From the NCBI RefSeq assembly GCF_910592395.1, contig NC_088321.1:6450001-6514000 (forward strand): DNA of 64,000 nt, in the 5' to 3' direction. Below are positions 16,305 to 26,972 of this stretch, piece by piece. The number at the start of each line of letters is the position of its first letter. Position 1 is the stretch's first letter. The translations under genes and the position numbers were made by a program. A model generated the notes under the pieces. It made no database searches, was not told the DNA's origin, and worked only from the letters and a program-made list of their open reading frames with translations. The stretch is from Lineus longissimus (Eukaryota; Nemertea; Pilidiophora; Heteronemertea; Lineidae).

Positions 16305-16679
16305 GGAAAGTCACAACCTGGGGACAAAAAATAAATGTGATTTAGACTTCGCATTCCTTTGAAGTGTAGGTTGCAACATCCCAGGCCATTGATGCATGCA
16401 TGGTCACAACATAGGGGCAACCGGGAATCATGGCAAGGATTTTTACAACCATTCTTTTGAGGTGTAGATTGTGATGTGAGGGAAGTGTCTTGATCTCTAC
16501 ATAAAATTCCTTCGACATGGTGCAACAAACCAGTCCAGTAGATATATACATGGTTATAGCATACGGCATCGAGACAACCAGTATGCAAGGTTACGGCCAG
16601 GCCCAAGGGGTATGACCGATCAGCACTAAGAGTAAAAACGTAAAATGCAATAATATCTTTTTAAACTAACTGCCACAGC

Positions 16680-16915
16680 AGGTTTATTTATTCAGTCTTT
16701 TTGAAGTAAAAGAATTACAGTGAAAAGAACGAAATACGGCTGGAATATTATACTGGTTTGTCTTCGGACGGCAAATTCAGCACTGCACCGATGTCAAGGT
16801 TAAGACGGTTATACGACTTTGCCTCATCAGCTCCTCGTGGTCAAGGCTCCTATATCCGTGACTGATGCGGTCGCAGAACAGAACAGATGCTGATCATCCC
16901 CGTCACTGCGTCAGG
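16680..16915 (-). other. Possible terminal exon of a minus-strand gene (weak)
   Basis: On the minus strand a pyrimidine-rich tract and TTTTACAG end at 16,916. A short open stretch follows, then untranslated sequence with AATAAATAAA near 16,690, as expected for a last exon with a polyadenylation signal. No homology is visible. It could belong to the host kinase gene, whose exons lie further right on the same strand, or be chance. Confidence 0.2.
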
Positions 16916-17541
16916 CTGTAAAACAGAGCGAGGAAATATTTTAACTTCACCAGAAGTTTTATCATTCATTATTCAGACCAACAGACACTGACTACCTGCT
17001 AATAGTCTATGAATTTCATTGTCATAATTTTGAACAAACACTTATCACCTTTGCTGACAATATTTTCAGAAGGTGTGTACATTCGTGTGTCCATTTACAC
17101 TGCACGTGTATACGTGCTTTACTGTACATTTCTACAGGAGTGAGCAGGATGTACAGAAAAACGATCTCCAAAACTGTTGCTTTCAGCACTCGCGACACGT
17201 TAAGCGAGGTTTTAGCAATTATTTTCAGTGAAAGTATATCTCATGTGTAGAGTCTGGGTGATTTTGAGACATTCTTAGGTGTTTAAGGCGCACAGTTTGA
17301 TGAAACTTGCCCGAATTCGTAATTTTTTTGATGAATGTATATCCGCCATTGCGGGGATCTGGAAACTTTCGGATGACAAGTTTGCCTCAAAAGATGGACG
17401 TGCTCCCTATAATCACCCAAACTAACAGCGAATATATATTCTTAAGATCCTTTTCATGACCTCTGATGAGTTAATTTTGTCTGATGCAGTGTTTCAACAC
17501 AAATTTGAGGGCGATTACAATCACGAAAAAATCACACTCAC

Positions 17542-17641
17542 CCAGTCTAGAATGCGTAGACGAAATGTCTGTTGGCTCTTCCATGTAGCGGGTATCCTCC
17601 CACCTGTTCAGGTCGGGACAGATCAACGTTGAGCAACTTGC
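17542..17641 (-). other. Possible 100-nt minus-strand exon (weak)
   Basis: An acceptor-like TTTTTACCGATTAG precedes 17,641 and a good donor CTGG/GTGAGTG follows 17,542. One frame is open across it and would splice to the 16,915 candidate with an early stop. There is no domain. It is listed only because both splice signals fit. Confidence 0.2.
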
Positions 17642-17885
17642 CTAATCGGTAAAAACGCGGGAGGCAGTGCTATTACCGGAACGGTTCAGAACCGGCGATT
17701 TTCATCAAAAATCACCCGAAAACTAAAAAAGTAAGCAACGGCTGCAAAAATAAAGTACACGTTGTTCGTTAGCAGGTTATGAAACGTAACCTAACCAAAT
17801 TTCAGGTCGTTCCGTGCGGCAGTTTCGGAGATACGTGTCGAAAACCACATCCCTCGGGTACTGGCGATCGGCTCAGTAAAAACAA

Positions 17886-17919
17886 TAGACCATATCCACG
17901 GAGTTGTGGATATGGTCTA
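17886..17919. repeat. Perfect 14-6-14 hairpin
   Basis: TAGACCATATCCAC pairs with GTGGATATGGTCTA around GGAGTT. The stem core GACCATATCC also occurs near the ends of the foldback element at 15,721-16,304. It may be a collapsed relic of such an element. Confidence 0.7.
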
Positions 17920-18118
17920 ATTAAGACGCTATACATCCGTGTCCAACCGTTTTCATGAGAGATCTTATCTCACCATTATTGTTATCACAATACTGTCACT
18001 GCGGAGAAAGTATAGATCGGAGACCTATTATTGCGAATTCGTGTTGTACTGAGACTTGTCCCCGGTAAAGGTCCTGTACGGCATGTACGCTTATGCATTG
18101 AAGGCCTATTTGGTACAC

Positions 18119-18520
18119 TGATGTGAAAGTAAATATTGTGACCTGTTTTAAAGGTCCCGCCCTATTGTTTGACAATGGTTCAGTGATTTCAAATACCTGA
18201 CGGGCTCATCTTGCCTATAGGTGTATTGTCCCATGTGTGAATAGTTTCGACGTCCTGTGAGAGGCGAGAGACCCCTATTGGCTACTTCGTGTAACTTTAT
18301 TTTGCCTACATAGCTGCTGCCTATAGTGTCCCTTTTAACACTATGAAGACTGTGACACTGGTGTGAAAGTAAATATAGTCCACTATTTAAAAGTCCTGTT
18401 CTATTGTTTGATGGGATTTCATGAATAGCAATATGGGCCCAGGCTTATACATCGTAGACGTATTACAGTCATTTGAAAGTCAGTATAGTCCCCAGTTTTA
18501 AAAGTCCGGGTGATTTTTCA
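18119..18520. repeat. Diverged tandem repeat, three units
   Basis: Segments beginning near 18,119, 18,357 and 18,470 share the order GTGAAAGTAAATAT, a GTCC-type spacer, TTTAAAGTCC and (first two) CTATTGTTTGA. Spacing is about 240 and 113 bp. They are old duplications with no coding content. Confidence 0.5.
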
Positions 18521-19165
18521 GGAATTTAAAGATGACTACTGCATTAACTTTCATATCAGGCCATTGATTTTGAACATTCTGCCCTAGGTCATATGCATTC
18601 GGAGAGCGCGATCGCTACTGGGGACCTTTTGGTCGCTCGTGGGACCCACTTTGATGATCGCCGCCCAGACCCTCACCAGACCCTCACCCAGCAGCGATCA
18701 ACTTAGTTCTCCCAGCAGTATTGATTGATTATTGCCAATAATCACTCTTATTCTAATGGAGACAGTACTGAGGGTCCCAGCAGCGATCAGAGGGTCCCAG
18801 CAGCGTTCAACTTATAGTGAGTCTCTCACCTCTCACAGTTTGTCCTAACCTAGTCACGCCTGTAACAGGGATACATTCAGTGATGAATCAAATAAGACCT
18901 AATGCCCTTACTCTGTTTATAAGTCAGCTAAAGTTGGCCAATTTGACCCCCTGCTCCTACATAGTCCCCCTTTAATGGGAAACTATAGGCAACAGCTAGG
19001 TAGGCAAGATAAAGTTACACAAAGTCGCCAATAAGGGTCTCTCACACAACAGTATGTTGAAACTGTGCACACGTGTTCGAGTGAGTGATAAATCTAACTC
19101 CTCCCCCCCCCCAACCCACCCCACCCAAACACGCACACACACACAGACACCATGACCAGAAACAA

Positions 19166-19199
19166 TATGGTTCCCGATCTTACTGGATCGGGAACCATA
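19166..19199. repeat. Perfect 14-6-14 hairpin, second of its kind
   Basis: TATGGTTCCCGATC pairs with GATCGGGAACCATA around TTACTG. The geometry is the same as that of the hairpin at 17,886, with unrelated stem sequence. It follows a C-rich and CA-rich simple stretch. Confidence 0.7.
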
Positions 19200-19294
19200 A
19201 TAATGCAACTTGTTGTAGCGCACGTATCCAGGCACTAGTCCCGCTCAAGGCGCTTTACAGAAGGCTCTTTTAAAGAGCAGAGTATTTATATTTG

Positions 19295-20314
19295 ATTTAA
19301 AGATTCCTCCACCTGCCATTTGGTATCTCCTCAGCCAGTGAGATTTGGCATCGTGCCATGGAAGAGGAATTCGGAAATATCGAGGGAATCGGTATCATCG
19401 TAGACGACATGTTACTGTCAGGTGACGACAACGACCAGCACGACGACCGCCTTGAAGTATTCTTTGACGAAGTTAGAGATTCAGGTCTAAAACTCAACCG
19501 CCCGAAATCTGAAATAAGCGTAGACCAAGCCGAGTATTCAGGTCACATGATCACTGACCATGGGTTAGAACCGAGCCCAGAACACATCCGCGCATTAAGA
19601 GAAATGCCGCCGCCGACTTGTAGAGACGAGCTTGAGACCTTTCTAGGTATAATGGTATACTTAGCCAAATTTGTGCCGAATCTATCGCGCTTGACCGCCC
19701 CCTTGCGAACCCTACTTGAAAAAGGAGTAGAATGGGAGTGGAGCGACAAACAGCAGGAAGCGTACCAGCATTTGTTAGATGTCGCCACCACAACACCAGC
19801 TCTGAAATTCTACGACGCAACCAAGCCCGTAACCCTACACACAGACGCTAGTAACCTGGGATTTGGGGCTATGATAGGTCAAGAGGAAACACCAGTCGCG
19901 TATGCATCACGCAGATTGAACCAAGCTGAGAAAAACTATGCAACAATCGAGAAAGAAATGTGTGCAATACAGTTTGGGTGTGTCCGTTTCCATGACTACA
20001 TTTTTGGGGCCAGGACAGTCGTATACACAGACCATAAACCCCTGGTAGGTATATTTGACAAACCCCTACACAAACTTAGCCAACGTTTGCAGCGCATGAG
20101 ACTAGCATTGCTGAGATACGACTTTGAAGTCGTATGGGTGCCAGGTAAAACAAACTTTATTCCAGATGCCCTCAGTCGGAAGACACTACCCGATGACCCT
20201 CCCGAGCTAAATGAGGAGGAAGAAGTATGGAGCATAGTGAGCCAGATGCCCATGACAGACGAAAAACTCAAAGACCTCGCTGAGCAGACATCTAGGGACC
20301 CAGTCCTAGATTAA
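19295..20314 (+). pseudogene. Ty3/gypsy reverse transcriptase (3' part) and RNase H
   Basis: The frame enters the reverse transcriptase just before the FGISSA block, continues through the VDD active site and the thumb with FLGIMVYLAKFVPNLS, then RNase H with TDAS, the E of KEMCAI and TDHKPL, and DALSRK near the end. The upstream half of RT, protease and gag are missing: a stop and unrelated sequence lie just left of 19,295. The annotated ATG at 19,358 is internal. The copy is 5'-truncated and continues, with stops and a shift, into integrase. Confidence 0.85.
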
Positions 20315-21055
20315 GTGAGAAAGTACACCACGTCAAGTTGGCAAGACAAGAGAGCAGACGTCCCGCCCGAAGTTAAGCCGTACTTCAACTTTAGAGAGGA
20401 GATTACGTAGTGTGATGGTTTGCTTTTCAAGGAGAATCAAATCCTCATCCCAGAAGAAAGCCAGAGTGTAATGCTAACCAAGTTACATGCAAGTCATCAA
20501 GACCAAACAACGTGCAAAATCCATCATCTTCTGGCCTGGCTGCAATGGCCAGATTGAGGATATGGTCTCCAAGTGTTCCCGGTGCATGGAGTATCGCAAC
20601 AAGCGACCTGCCGAACCTATGCAACCTCATGAACTCCCGGACCGCCCCTGGTCTAAAATTGGTACCGACCTGTACGAGATAGCAGGAAAAGATTTCCTGC
20701 TCATCACTGACTATTACTCAAAGTTTCCGGAGGTAATCCCGATTCCGAACAAAACTGCGCATACCGTCGTAACCGCTACCAAGTCCGTCTTCGCGCGATC
20801 AGGTACGCCGAATCTAGTAATTAGCGACGGCGGTCCATGTTTTGACAGTGAGCCGTACAGCAGATTTGCCAAGGAATGGCAGTTTGAGCATAGGAAAACC
20901 AGTCCCGGTTATGCTCAATCGAATGACCAAGTTGAAAATGCCGTAAAATCCATCAAAAGGTTGCTTAAAAAGCATATAAGAGTGGAGAAGATCCATTCAA
21001 CTCTCTATTGGAAATCAGAAACACACCCATTGATGGTACAAATGGGTATGCACCA
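20315..21055 (+). pseudogene. Ty3/gypsy integrase, N-terminal and catalytic part
   Basis: After two stops the frame resumes. HHCC zinc-finger remnants (HASHQD shifted, then CSRCMEYR) are followed by the DDE core: GTDLYEIAGKDFLL (first D), LVISDGGPCFDS (second D) and NDQVENAVKSIK (E). The chain breaks off at about 21,055, inside the region that normally leads to the LMGR/LRSxLPT block. That block reappears at 22,047 after about 1 kb of foreign sequence. Confidence 0.8.
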
Positions 21056-22046
21056 AGTTAGCTACTTAAAGAGGTTGAATAGCGCCTCCAGAAGCAAGCA
21101 ACAGCGCCACCCGTAGCAGAAATAAGCACTGCTTAGTGACGTCATGGTTTCCATATGCGGCATCTCATTTGCATATTTTTAAAACCTTATTTACTACGAG
21201 TTATAAATATGCCAGTAGCACGTGTATCATGCCGGGCGGCGCTGTCAGGTGTTTCCACTATGGGTTACATAATCGGCTACAAAGAGGCCAGTGTTCTAGT
21301 AAATGAAGTTAGCAATGATAGCGAAAGAATGTTAGTGTATGTTACGCAGTCAATAGCGATAGTAGTGAGTTGGAGAGAGGAGAAAATGGAAAATGGAGAG
21401 AAGAGTAGTATGGATTTCGAGTCGTCGGTGGATTCTGGGCCGGTGGAGAGCGAGGCCCCTGATCCGAACAGTACAGAAGAAATGGAGCAGCATATTATCC
21501 AAGACTTGTTTGACAACTATGACGACTCAAGTATTTGCCAGAGTTGCCGGCAATGAACATGAGTGAAGACGAGATGGGGCTAATCCAGCCAATTGACCTA
21601 GCTATCACTGCTCATGGCGAATGTCGGAGCCTCTAGAGACGCTGGTCTCGTCAGTACGCCAACGGCATTGAGGTGTTCCCCAAGGGTGGTGCAGACGCCA
21701 AGACGTGAGACTAACACCGGCGCGGTGACAGCTGTAGCAGATGGAGCCACGCCACTAAAATTTTTCAAGCATCCGAATGGTAACCTTACAGATCCGCAAG
21801 GGGCGCGTTACCGAAAATGTTGCAAAAATCAATAACGTGATCGTAAATATTGTCATATTTTTTCAAGATGAGAGTATGTAAATGATACGCAAATGGTAAA
21901 CCAATGAAAGGCCAGTATCTATTGAACCTTACAAGTAATTTGGGGGCCTTGAAACTCCTTATATTTATCAATGAAACCTTATTCCCGCCTAAGGTTTTGA
22001 CCGGGCCGTCCAAAACTCCCCATTTTTTGGCGGGCCCTTCCCTTTA
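21056..22046. mobile_element. About 1-kb insertion splitting the gypsy integrase, type unknown
   Basis: This block lies exactly between two parts of one integrase. It contains a 133-codon open frame (21,155-21,556, ATG start, acidic second half with ESEAPDPNSTEEMEQ, then CQSC) and further short coding-like sequence to about 21,700. I see no terminal inverted repeats, no poly-A tail and no transposase. It may be a non-autonomous element, a captured gene fragment or the result of a deletion between two different gypsy copies. Confidence 0.5.
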
Positions 22047-22560
22047 ATGGTAGATTGTTAAGATCTAGGTTGCCTACAGCAGACTCTCTGCTAAAACCAC
22101 ATCCTGAGAAACTTCAAGTCCGACAGGAAAAGCAGAAATTTTACTATGACCAACGGGCTACTAACAAACCCATCCCACAGCATGTGACTGGTCAAGCTGT
22201 AAGATTCAGAAATGCTAAAAATCAGTGGGAATATGGTATTGTAACCAAACAGCTTTCTCAGCCAAGAAGTGTACTGGTAGAAAATCAAAATGGTAGATCC
22301 TATAAACGGAACCGCAGGCACATGTACCCCACTCGGGAAAATGCTCCACAACATCAACCTGAGAACGAATCAGAATTGCCTGATGAGGTAGAGCTCCCGC
22401 CTCCAAATGTCACACAAAGTGAGAGAACCAATGGTAACTCCCAGAATACACCACAGGCTGAGAATGCTATGGAATGTCAAAGGTCAAACCAGATGTAACC
22501 ACTCGTAGTGGTAGAGTTTCAAAAAGATCCGTGAAATTCAATATGTCTCTGGAAAAGTAA
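22047..22560 (+). pseudogene. Ty3/gypsy integrase C-terminal region
   Basis: It begins NGRLLRSRLPTA, continues QKFYYDQRA and VRFRNAKNQWEYGIV (the SH3-like DNA-binding region), then NRRHMYPTRE and an acidic/Pro-rich tail. A shift near 22,480 moves the natural ending TTRSGRVSKRS into the next frame, closing at about 22,560. Together with 19,295-21,055 it forms one degraded pol gene. Confidence 0.75.
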
Positions 22561-22878
22561 AGTGTTTATATGTCTGCCTGTATTTGCAAGACATGTGTGT
22601 GAGAAAAGGACACTAAACGTTTCACGACTTTCAAGTGAAACAGGAGTTTCTTAGTGTAGATTATTTAGTTAGTAGTTTAAAAAAATGCTCTTCTACTGTA
22701 AAGACTCTCAAAGACAATTTCTCTGAGACCATAGAACTAAGACTGTTTATCAAAGACCGCTCATCATCAAAGAATATCGTTTTGCACCGCTCATGTCCTG
22801 ATGATGTTTTTTCAGATATTATGTTTCATTTATGTTTATTTAATATCATCGTGTTTTATGCCTTTAACAAACTTGTTT

Positions 22879-23032
22879 AAAAGGGGCATGTAATGTATTC
22901 TGTAACACCCTGTAGCACCGTCTGGTGCTGCCGCCTTGATATGTTTGTTACACTAATAAAGGTACCCACAATGCACTTCGAGCAACATGGCCTCCTTTGT
23001 CTGTTTATAAAATATCACACCTGCTACACAAA
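22879..23032 (+). mobile_element. Polypurine tract and start of 3' LTR
   Basis: AAAAGGGG (22,879-22,886) followed by CA and then TGTAATGTATTCTG at 22,889 is the expected junction of polypurine tract and LTR for the plus-strand gypsy copy. AATAAA lies at about 22,954. The LTR end is not defined. The sequence becomes unrelated by about 23,032-23,060. Confidence 0.55.
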
Positions 23033-23409
23033 GATCATCTGCCAAAGTTCTCGTGAAGGACCACCCTTCCAAAAAAAGAAAAAAAGGTCCTTCTAACGAC
23101 AAAAAAGGCCTTTCTTTAGGCCACCCCAAATATTGAAAAAAAGAAATAAATCGTTCCGATGCAAGCTTGTAGTAATATGGCAGTTGTCGCTTCAAAATTT
23201 GAATTTATCGCTGAGCTGATTGAAGCGCCCTCTTTTATCCACTTGAAAACTATTTCTCAACATATTTCTACTGATTAAAGCGCCCTTATTTGCCAATTTC
23301 ATAACTATTTTTTGAATTTCCCGCCTAGAATCTATTTTTAGACGAATCCGGAGTTTCCCGCCTAAATCAAGGATCCACCACATTGGAGCTCGAAAACAAC
23401 ATGCTATGC

Positions 23410-23514
23410 TACTCTCGGAGCAAAATAGGACTGAAGAAGCACGTGTTACAAATGCCAATCATGGGCACTGTGAAAACATTATTTCAAAATCCCCTTGGCA
23501 ATTGTTTTTAATAT
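23410..23514 (-). repeat. 3' untranslated end of a LINE, shared with 56,185-56,335
   Basis: The stretch GAAGAAGCACGTGTTACAAA onward matches the sequence at about 56,205 in the same orientation, both ending near AAGGCTTCTTTAT. Here it directly follows (on the minus strand) the RNase H/zinc region of a LINE, so it is that family's 3' UTR. Confidence 0.65.
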
Positions 23515-24445
23515 TTAATATAAGGCTTCTTTATCTGTATTCACCCTGAGATATTTGCTCAATTTTACAATTATTTGGTCGACTACAAACGGAAATAAGC
23601 AGGTCATAATTCTAAGTACCGTCCCAGCGATGTACGCCGTCGTCTTCCTTAGCTGGTCCTGGTCACCCGCGTACAACTGGTCCTTGATAGAGGTTTCCGA
23701 TGGCCAGATCTCCTCCCTTAGGGCTGCTACGTCAGGGCACTTGGACAGTATGTGGCTGACAGTCATCGGTTTGGAACTGCAGGGGCACAGGTCACTCTCT
23801 CTGATCCAAACGTGTGGAACATACGGTGTCAGTCTGCAATGGTCGGTTCGGAGGCGGAATATGATGGCTTGCTCTCCTGGTGAGGTTGTGGCAGTTGTTT
23901 TGGTCATATTCGGGATGGTTGTTTTTCCACTTGGTCTTGAAGACTGTTTTGACTGTTTATTTGGCTTCGTCGTAGGAGAAGCTCATGCAGGTCAGTTTGC
24001 TCCTTCCTAATTCTTTCATTTGCGAGACGGTCTACTCTTTCGTTGCCTCTAATGTCACAGTGGGTTGGCCTTTTTGTTGTAGTTATAAAAGGATGCTCAA
24101 AGCTGTGATCAAGTGGTCTAGATCCTCGCTGCTGGGGTTCTTGAGTGCTTCTAGGTCTATGAAAATGACAATGCCTTTTTTGGCTTTTCTTCTCCCCTTT
24201 GCCAGTCTCTTGGCCGCTTCTTGCAGTGCTGTCGCTTCCGCTCTGAAGTTGCTGGAGTATCTCCCAGTTGGTATGGCGATTTCCTCTTCCTTGGTGTTGA
24301 ATTTGATGAGGATGCCAGTCCATCCATCTTTGGTAACTTGAGCTGCAGAACCATCGGTGTAGGCATGAGTCCACTTCTTGCTTGGGAACTTCTGATGGAT
24401 GTGCTCCAGCTTTCCTTGCCTCATCCGTTTGTTGCTGCTTTGCAA
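23515..24445 (-). pseudogene. LINE RNase H and C-terminal zinc region
   Basis: On the minus strand, three overlapping frames carry one protein. TDGSA with FRAEATAL and FIDLEAL (RNase H acids), a shift near 24,100, CDIRGNERVDRLA (last RNase H motif), then FRLRTDHCRL...CPCSSKP...HILSKCP, the C-terminal zinc-knuckle of EN-RT-RNH type non-LTR elements (I/Nimb-like clades). At least two indels are present. The 5' side is cut near 24,450. The 3' UTR follows at 23,410-23,514. Confidence 0.75.
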
Positions 24446-24929
24446 GAATTCCGGGGAGTGTTGGGTGACGTCACGGGGTTCTCGGGTGATGATTGTTGTC
24501 GTTTCCGCACGGATGCGCGCTCCCGTTCCGTTTCCGTGTCTTTTTCCGCCTTTTTATGCACAGTTTACGCATATTCCTTAAATCATATTGTAGTGTTTAT
24601 AGAGGACAAAGTGGAAAATGTTATGTAAGTTTTTATAGGCCTTTTTTCACTCACTTGTATAATATTATTAACTCTTTGTTTCCGCCGCTTCGGGAACCCA
24701 GTCTGAGCCTTTTCATACATTTCATAATATTTAGTTTGGGTTCAATTTGTGTATTTAAGTTTACCGTGTTTGACCATTAAAGAGAAGTTTTGTAAAGCAC
24801 GCGTTGAAGTTCATTGCAAGAAGAGTCCTCACGAGATTATAAGCCACTACAAAGCTCTTTAAGATTTTGCGAGGTTGAGGTATTTGTCCCCTTATATCAC
24901 GTTTACTACTGACTCTGTATACCACACAG

Positions 24930-25304
24930 ACAATTTGTATTAAGTTGGACCAATATGCGTCCCCCACCTTTAGGGTTTCAAATGGCGTAAAACAGTACGG
25001 TGTTTCATCACCAACCCTGTTCAATATGTACATAGAAGAGCTTCTGGATGGGTTGCAGAGGACAGGTATCGACTGCCATATAGGTCACATCTTTTGTGGG
25101 GCATTCGCTTACGCGGATGATGTTATTATCGGAGCACCGTCGCTTTCAGCTTTGCGGACAATGCTTGGGGTTTGTGACACATTCTCCATAAAGTATAGTA
25201 TAAAATTCAATGCCAAGAAGAGTAAAAATTGCTTGTATTTGGAATGCAAAGGGTTGACGAAATCACGGTGTTTTCTCATGATATTTAATGGTATCCCATG
25301 TTAA
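24930..25304 (+). pseudogene. LINE reverse transcriptase fragment
   Basis: This is a plus-strand fragment of a reverse transcriptase covering motifs from LFNMYIEELLDGLQ through the active site FAYADDVII to FNAKKSKNC. The usual KQGG before LSPTLFN reads KQYG here, so the fragment is degenerate. It is opposite in orientation to the LINE parts on both sides and belongs to another insertion. Confidence 0.75.
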
Positions 25305-25384
25305 GCACACTGCACGCTAGCACTTTCACACATACACTGTACTTCTATTCATTTACGAAATAAACATTATATATATTGGTCTTA

Positions 25385-25810
25385 TGGTATCTCCAGTCTA
25401 TCAAAAGATAGTTGCTTGTCAACGGGGCAATAGATGTTATAGATCTTGATCTCCTGATTGTTGTTAAGCAGCTTGATTCCATTGATGTCTGCTTCCTTGT
25501 TTGTGTCAATGGTGAAGTTTTGTACTGGGATAAAGTTATGTACCAAGACTAAGATTCAACCCTTGTGTCTGTCGAAGCGATCCATGCGGATTGTTTGGTA
25601 TCCCCGCATGATGAACTTTTGCCTTTCAGTGACAGAGGTGGATTTCCAGGATGCAAGCAACATCTATCTTCTCTGTTTGCAGCCTTTCGGTGAGAGCGGC
25701 CTTCTCGTTGTAGATACCCTCTGCATTCTACTGTAGAATGTTTAGCATCCTTGCCTGATTTTCTTTGGCTTTGCTCATTTGGCAAGTAGACTTCTCCTTA
25801 TCCATTGTAC
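25385..25810 (-). pseudogene. LINE AP-endonuclease N-terminus
   Basis: Minus-strand frames with stops encode the beginning of an apurinic-type endonuclease: a start like NILQ-NAEGIYN, then ACILEIHL (the E-T-H block, here degenerate), DINGIKLLNNNQEIKIYNIY and CPVDKQL. The plus-strand open frames over it are shadows. It may be the 5' part of the same minus-strand LINE whose RNase H lies at 23,515-24,445, with the middle lost. Confidence 0.65.
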
Positions 25811-26390
25811 ATGTCTCCTGGCTCCTCGAGACATGGTATGGGGACCAACCGTAGCATGTGGTGGACCCCATCAATGCTTGGGGCCCGGCACTCGTCCAGC
25901 CTGGTGGGTTTTCACAGATCCAGCACCATATCTAGTACGGTTATGTTTGTCCATCATGAGAGTAGAGTGCGTAACATCTCAGTTATGCGCCGAATTGGCC
26001 AGATGTTTCCGTCTTCGGCGCGCCAAATGACACTTTGGCGGGGAGATTGGATGGGTGAGTGCCAGGGCGGGTCCACATGCCAGTGGGCCTGCGTACACTG
26101 CACCTCTGGGGCTCCAATCTGCTCCAAGATTCCCAGCAGGTTTTGCCTAGAGCCGCAAGGTGTCCAGTTACCGCAGGCCACCCCGGATAGGAACTGCTGG
26201 AGTCTTAAGAGAGTAGATGCTATGTACTGACAGGAGGAGACTTACACACAGTACATCTGCCCCTCTATTTACCCGAGGGCTAGCCAGCGGCTGAAGCCGA
26301 AAGCGAGAGAGGTATTGAGGCACCTATAGCTACTCTACACTACGTTAAAGCACTAGACGCGGCTCACCACCCTGTTTTAAAACCACGTGG
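25811..26390 (-). other. Probable 5' region of the minus-strand LINE
   Basis: GC-richer sequence immediately upstream (minus strand) of the endonuclease fragment. Several open frames are present but none has a recognisable domain. It is most simply the LINE 5' UTR or an ORF1 remnant. 26,391-26,523 holds nothing I can identify. Confidence 0.35.
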
Positions 26391-26972
26391 CCACTTACCT
26401 CTAATTAAAAGCTAATTAACTATATTATAATAGGTAACAATTTATATTTTTTATGCAAATGGGAAGATAATGTTGGAACTAAATCATACATTGAAATAAA
26501 TATATACCAGTTTGTGAGTAATACTGTCTTCTCCCACTTAACCGAGCGCCAGGAAAATGGCTCGAAAATGACTAAGTCCAGAAACATGGCAGTCTGTAGT
26601 TTTTACCGGTGGGCTACAAACATTCAATATGACAGCCAATTATATTGATCAATGGTTATAAGAAGACAACCTTGTAAATGTTGTCAATTAAATAACGCCT
26701 GGTCGCGGTCAGGGCCAGTAATCCCTGCAGTCAGGGTGATGATTATTGAAGTTACGTAAGTTCATGTAAATGGTTGACCAATCCAGAGTCTTTCAAATGA
26801 ATTTATTTTATCTAATCGATTATGGAATCGTTTTCTTGTGGGGGAAATCCAATAAAGGGCACTTTCGTGTCAAATGTCATAATTGTTGTCTGCCATCTTG
26901 CTTTGACCACGTTCTTCTGGTAAGATGCACGCAATGCGATGGATTTTGTGGGTAGGCTGAGCAGGCACCCTG

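Larger units (their letters stand above)
16305..19290. other. Mostly non-coding region
   Basis: No long open frame with domain content lies here on either strand. I see two small candidate minus-strand exons (listed separately, weak), two 34-nt hairpins, diverged repeats at 18,119-18,520, a CCCAGCAGCGATCA-type repeat near 18,690-18,810 and a C-rich/CA-rich simple stretch at 19,104-19,150. Confidence 0.5.

Noticed and set aside
23555-24010. Long plus-strand frames at 23,555-24,628
   Set aside because: The minus strand carries RNase H and zinc-knuckle motifs of a LINE; the plus frames are shadows.
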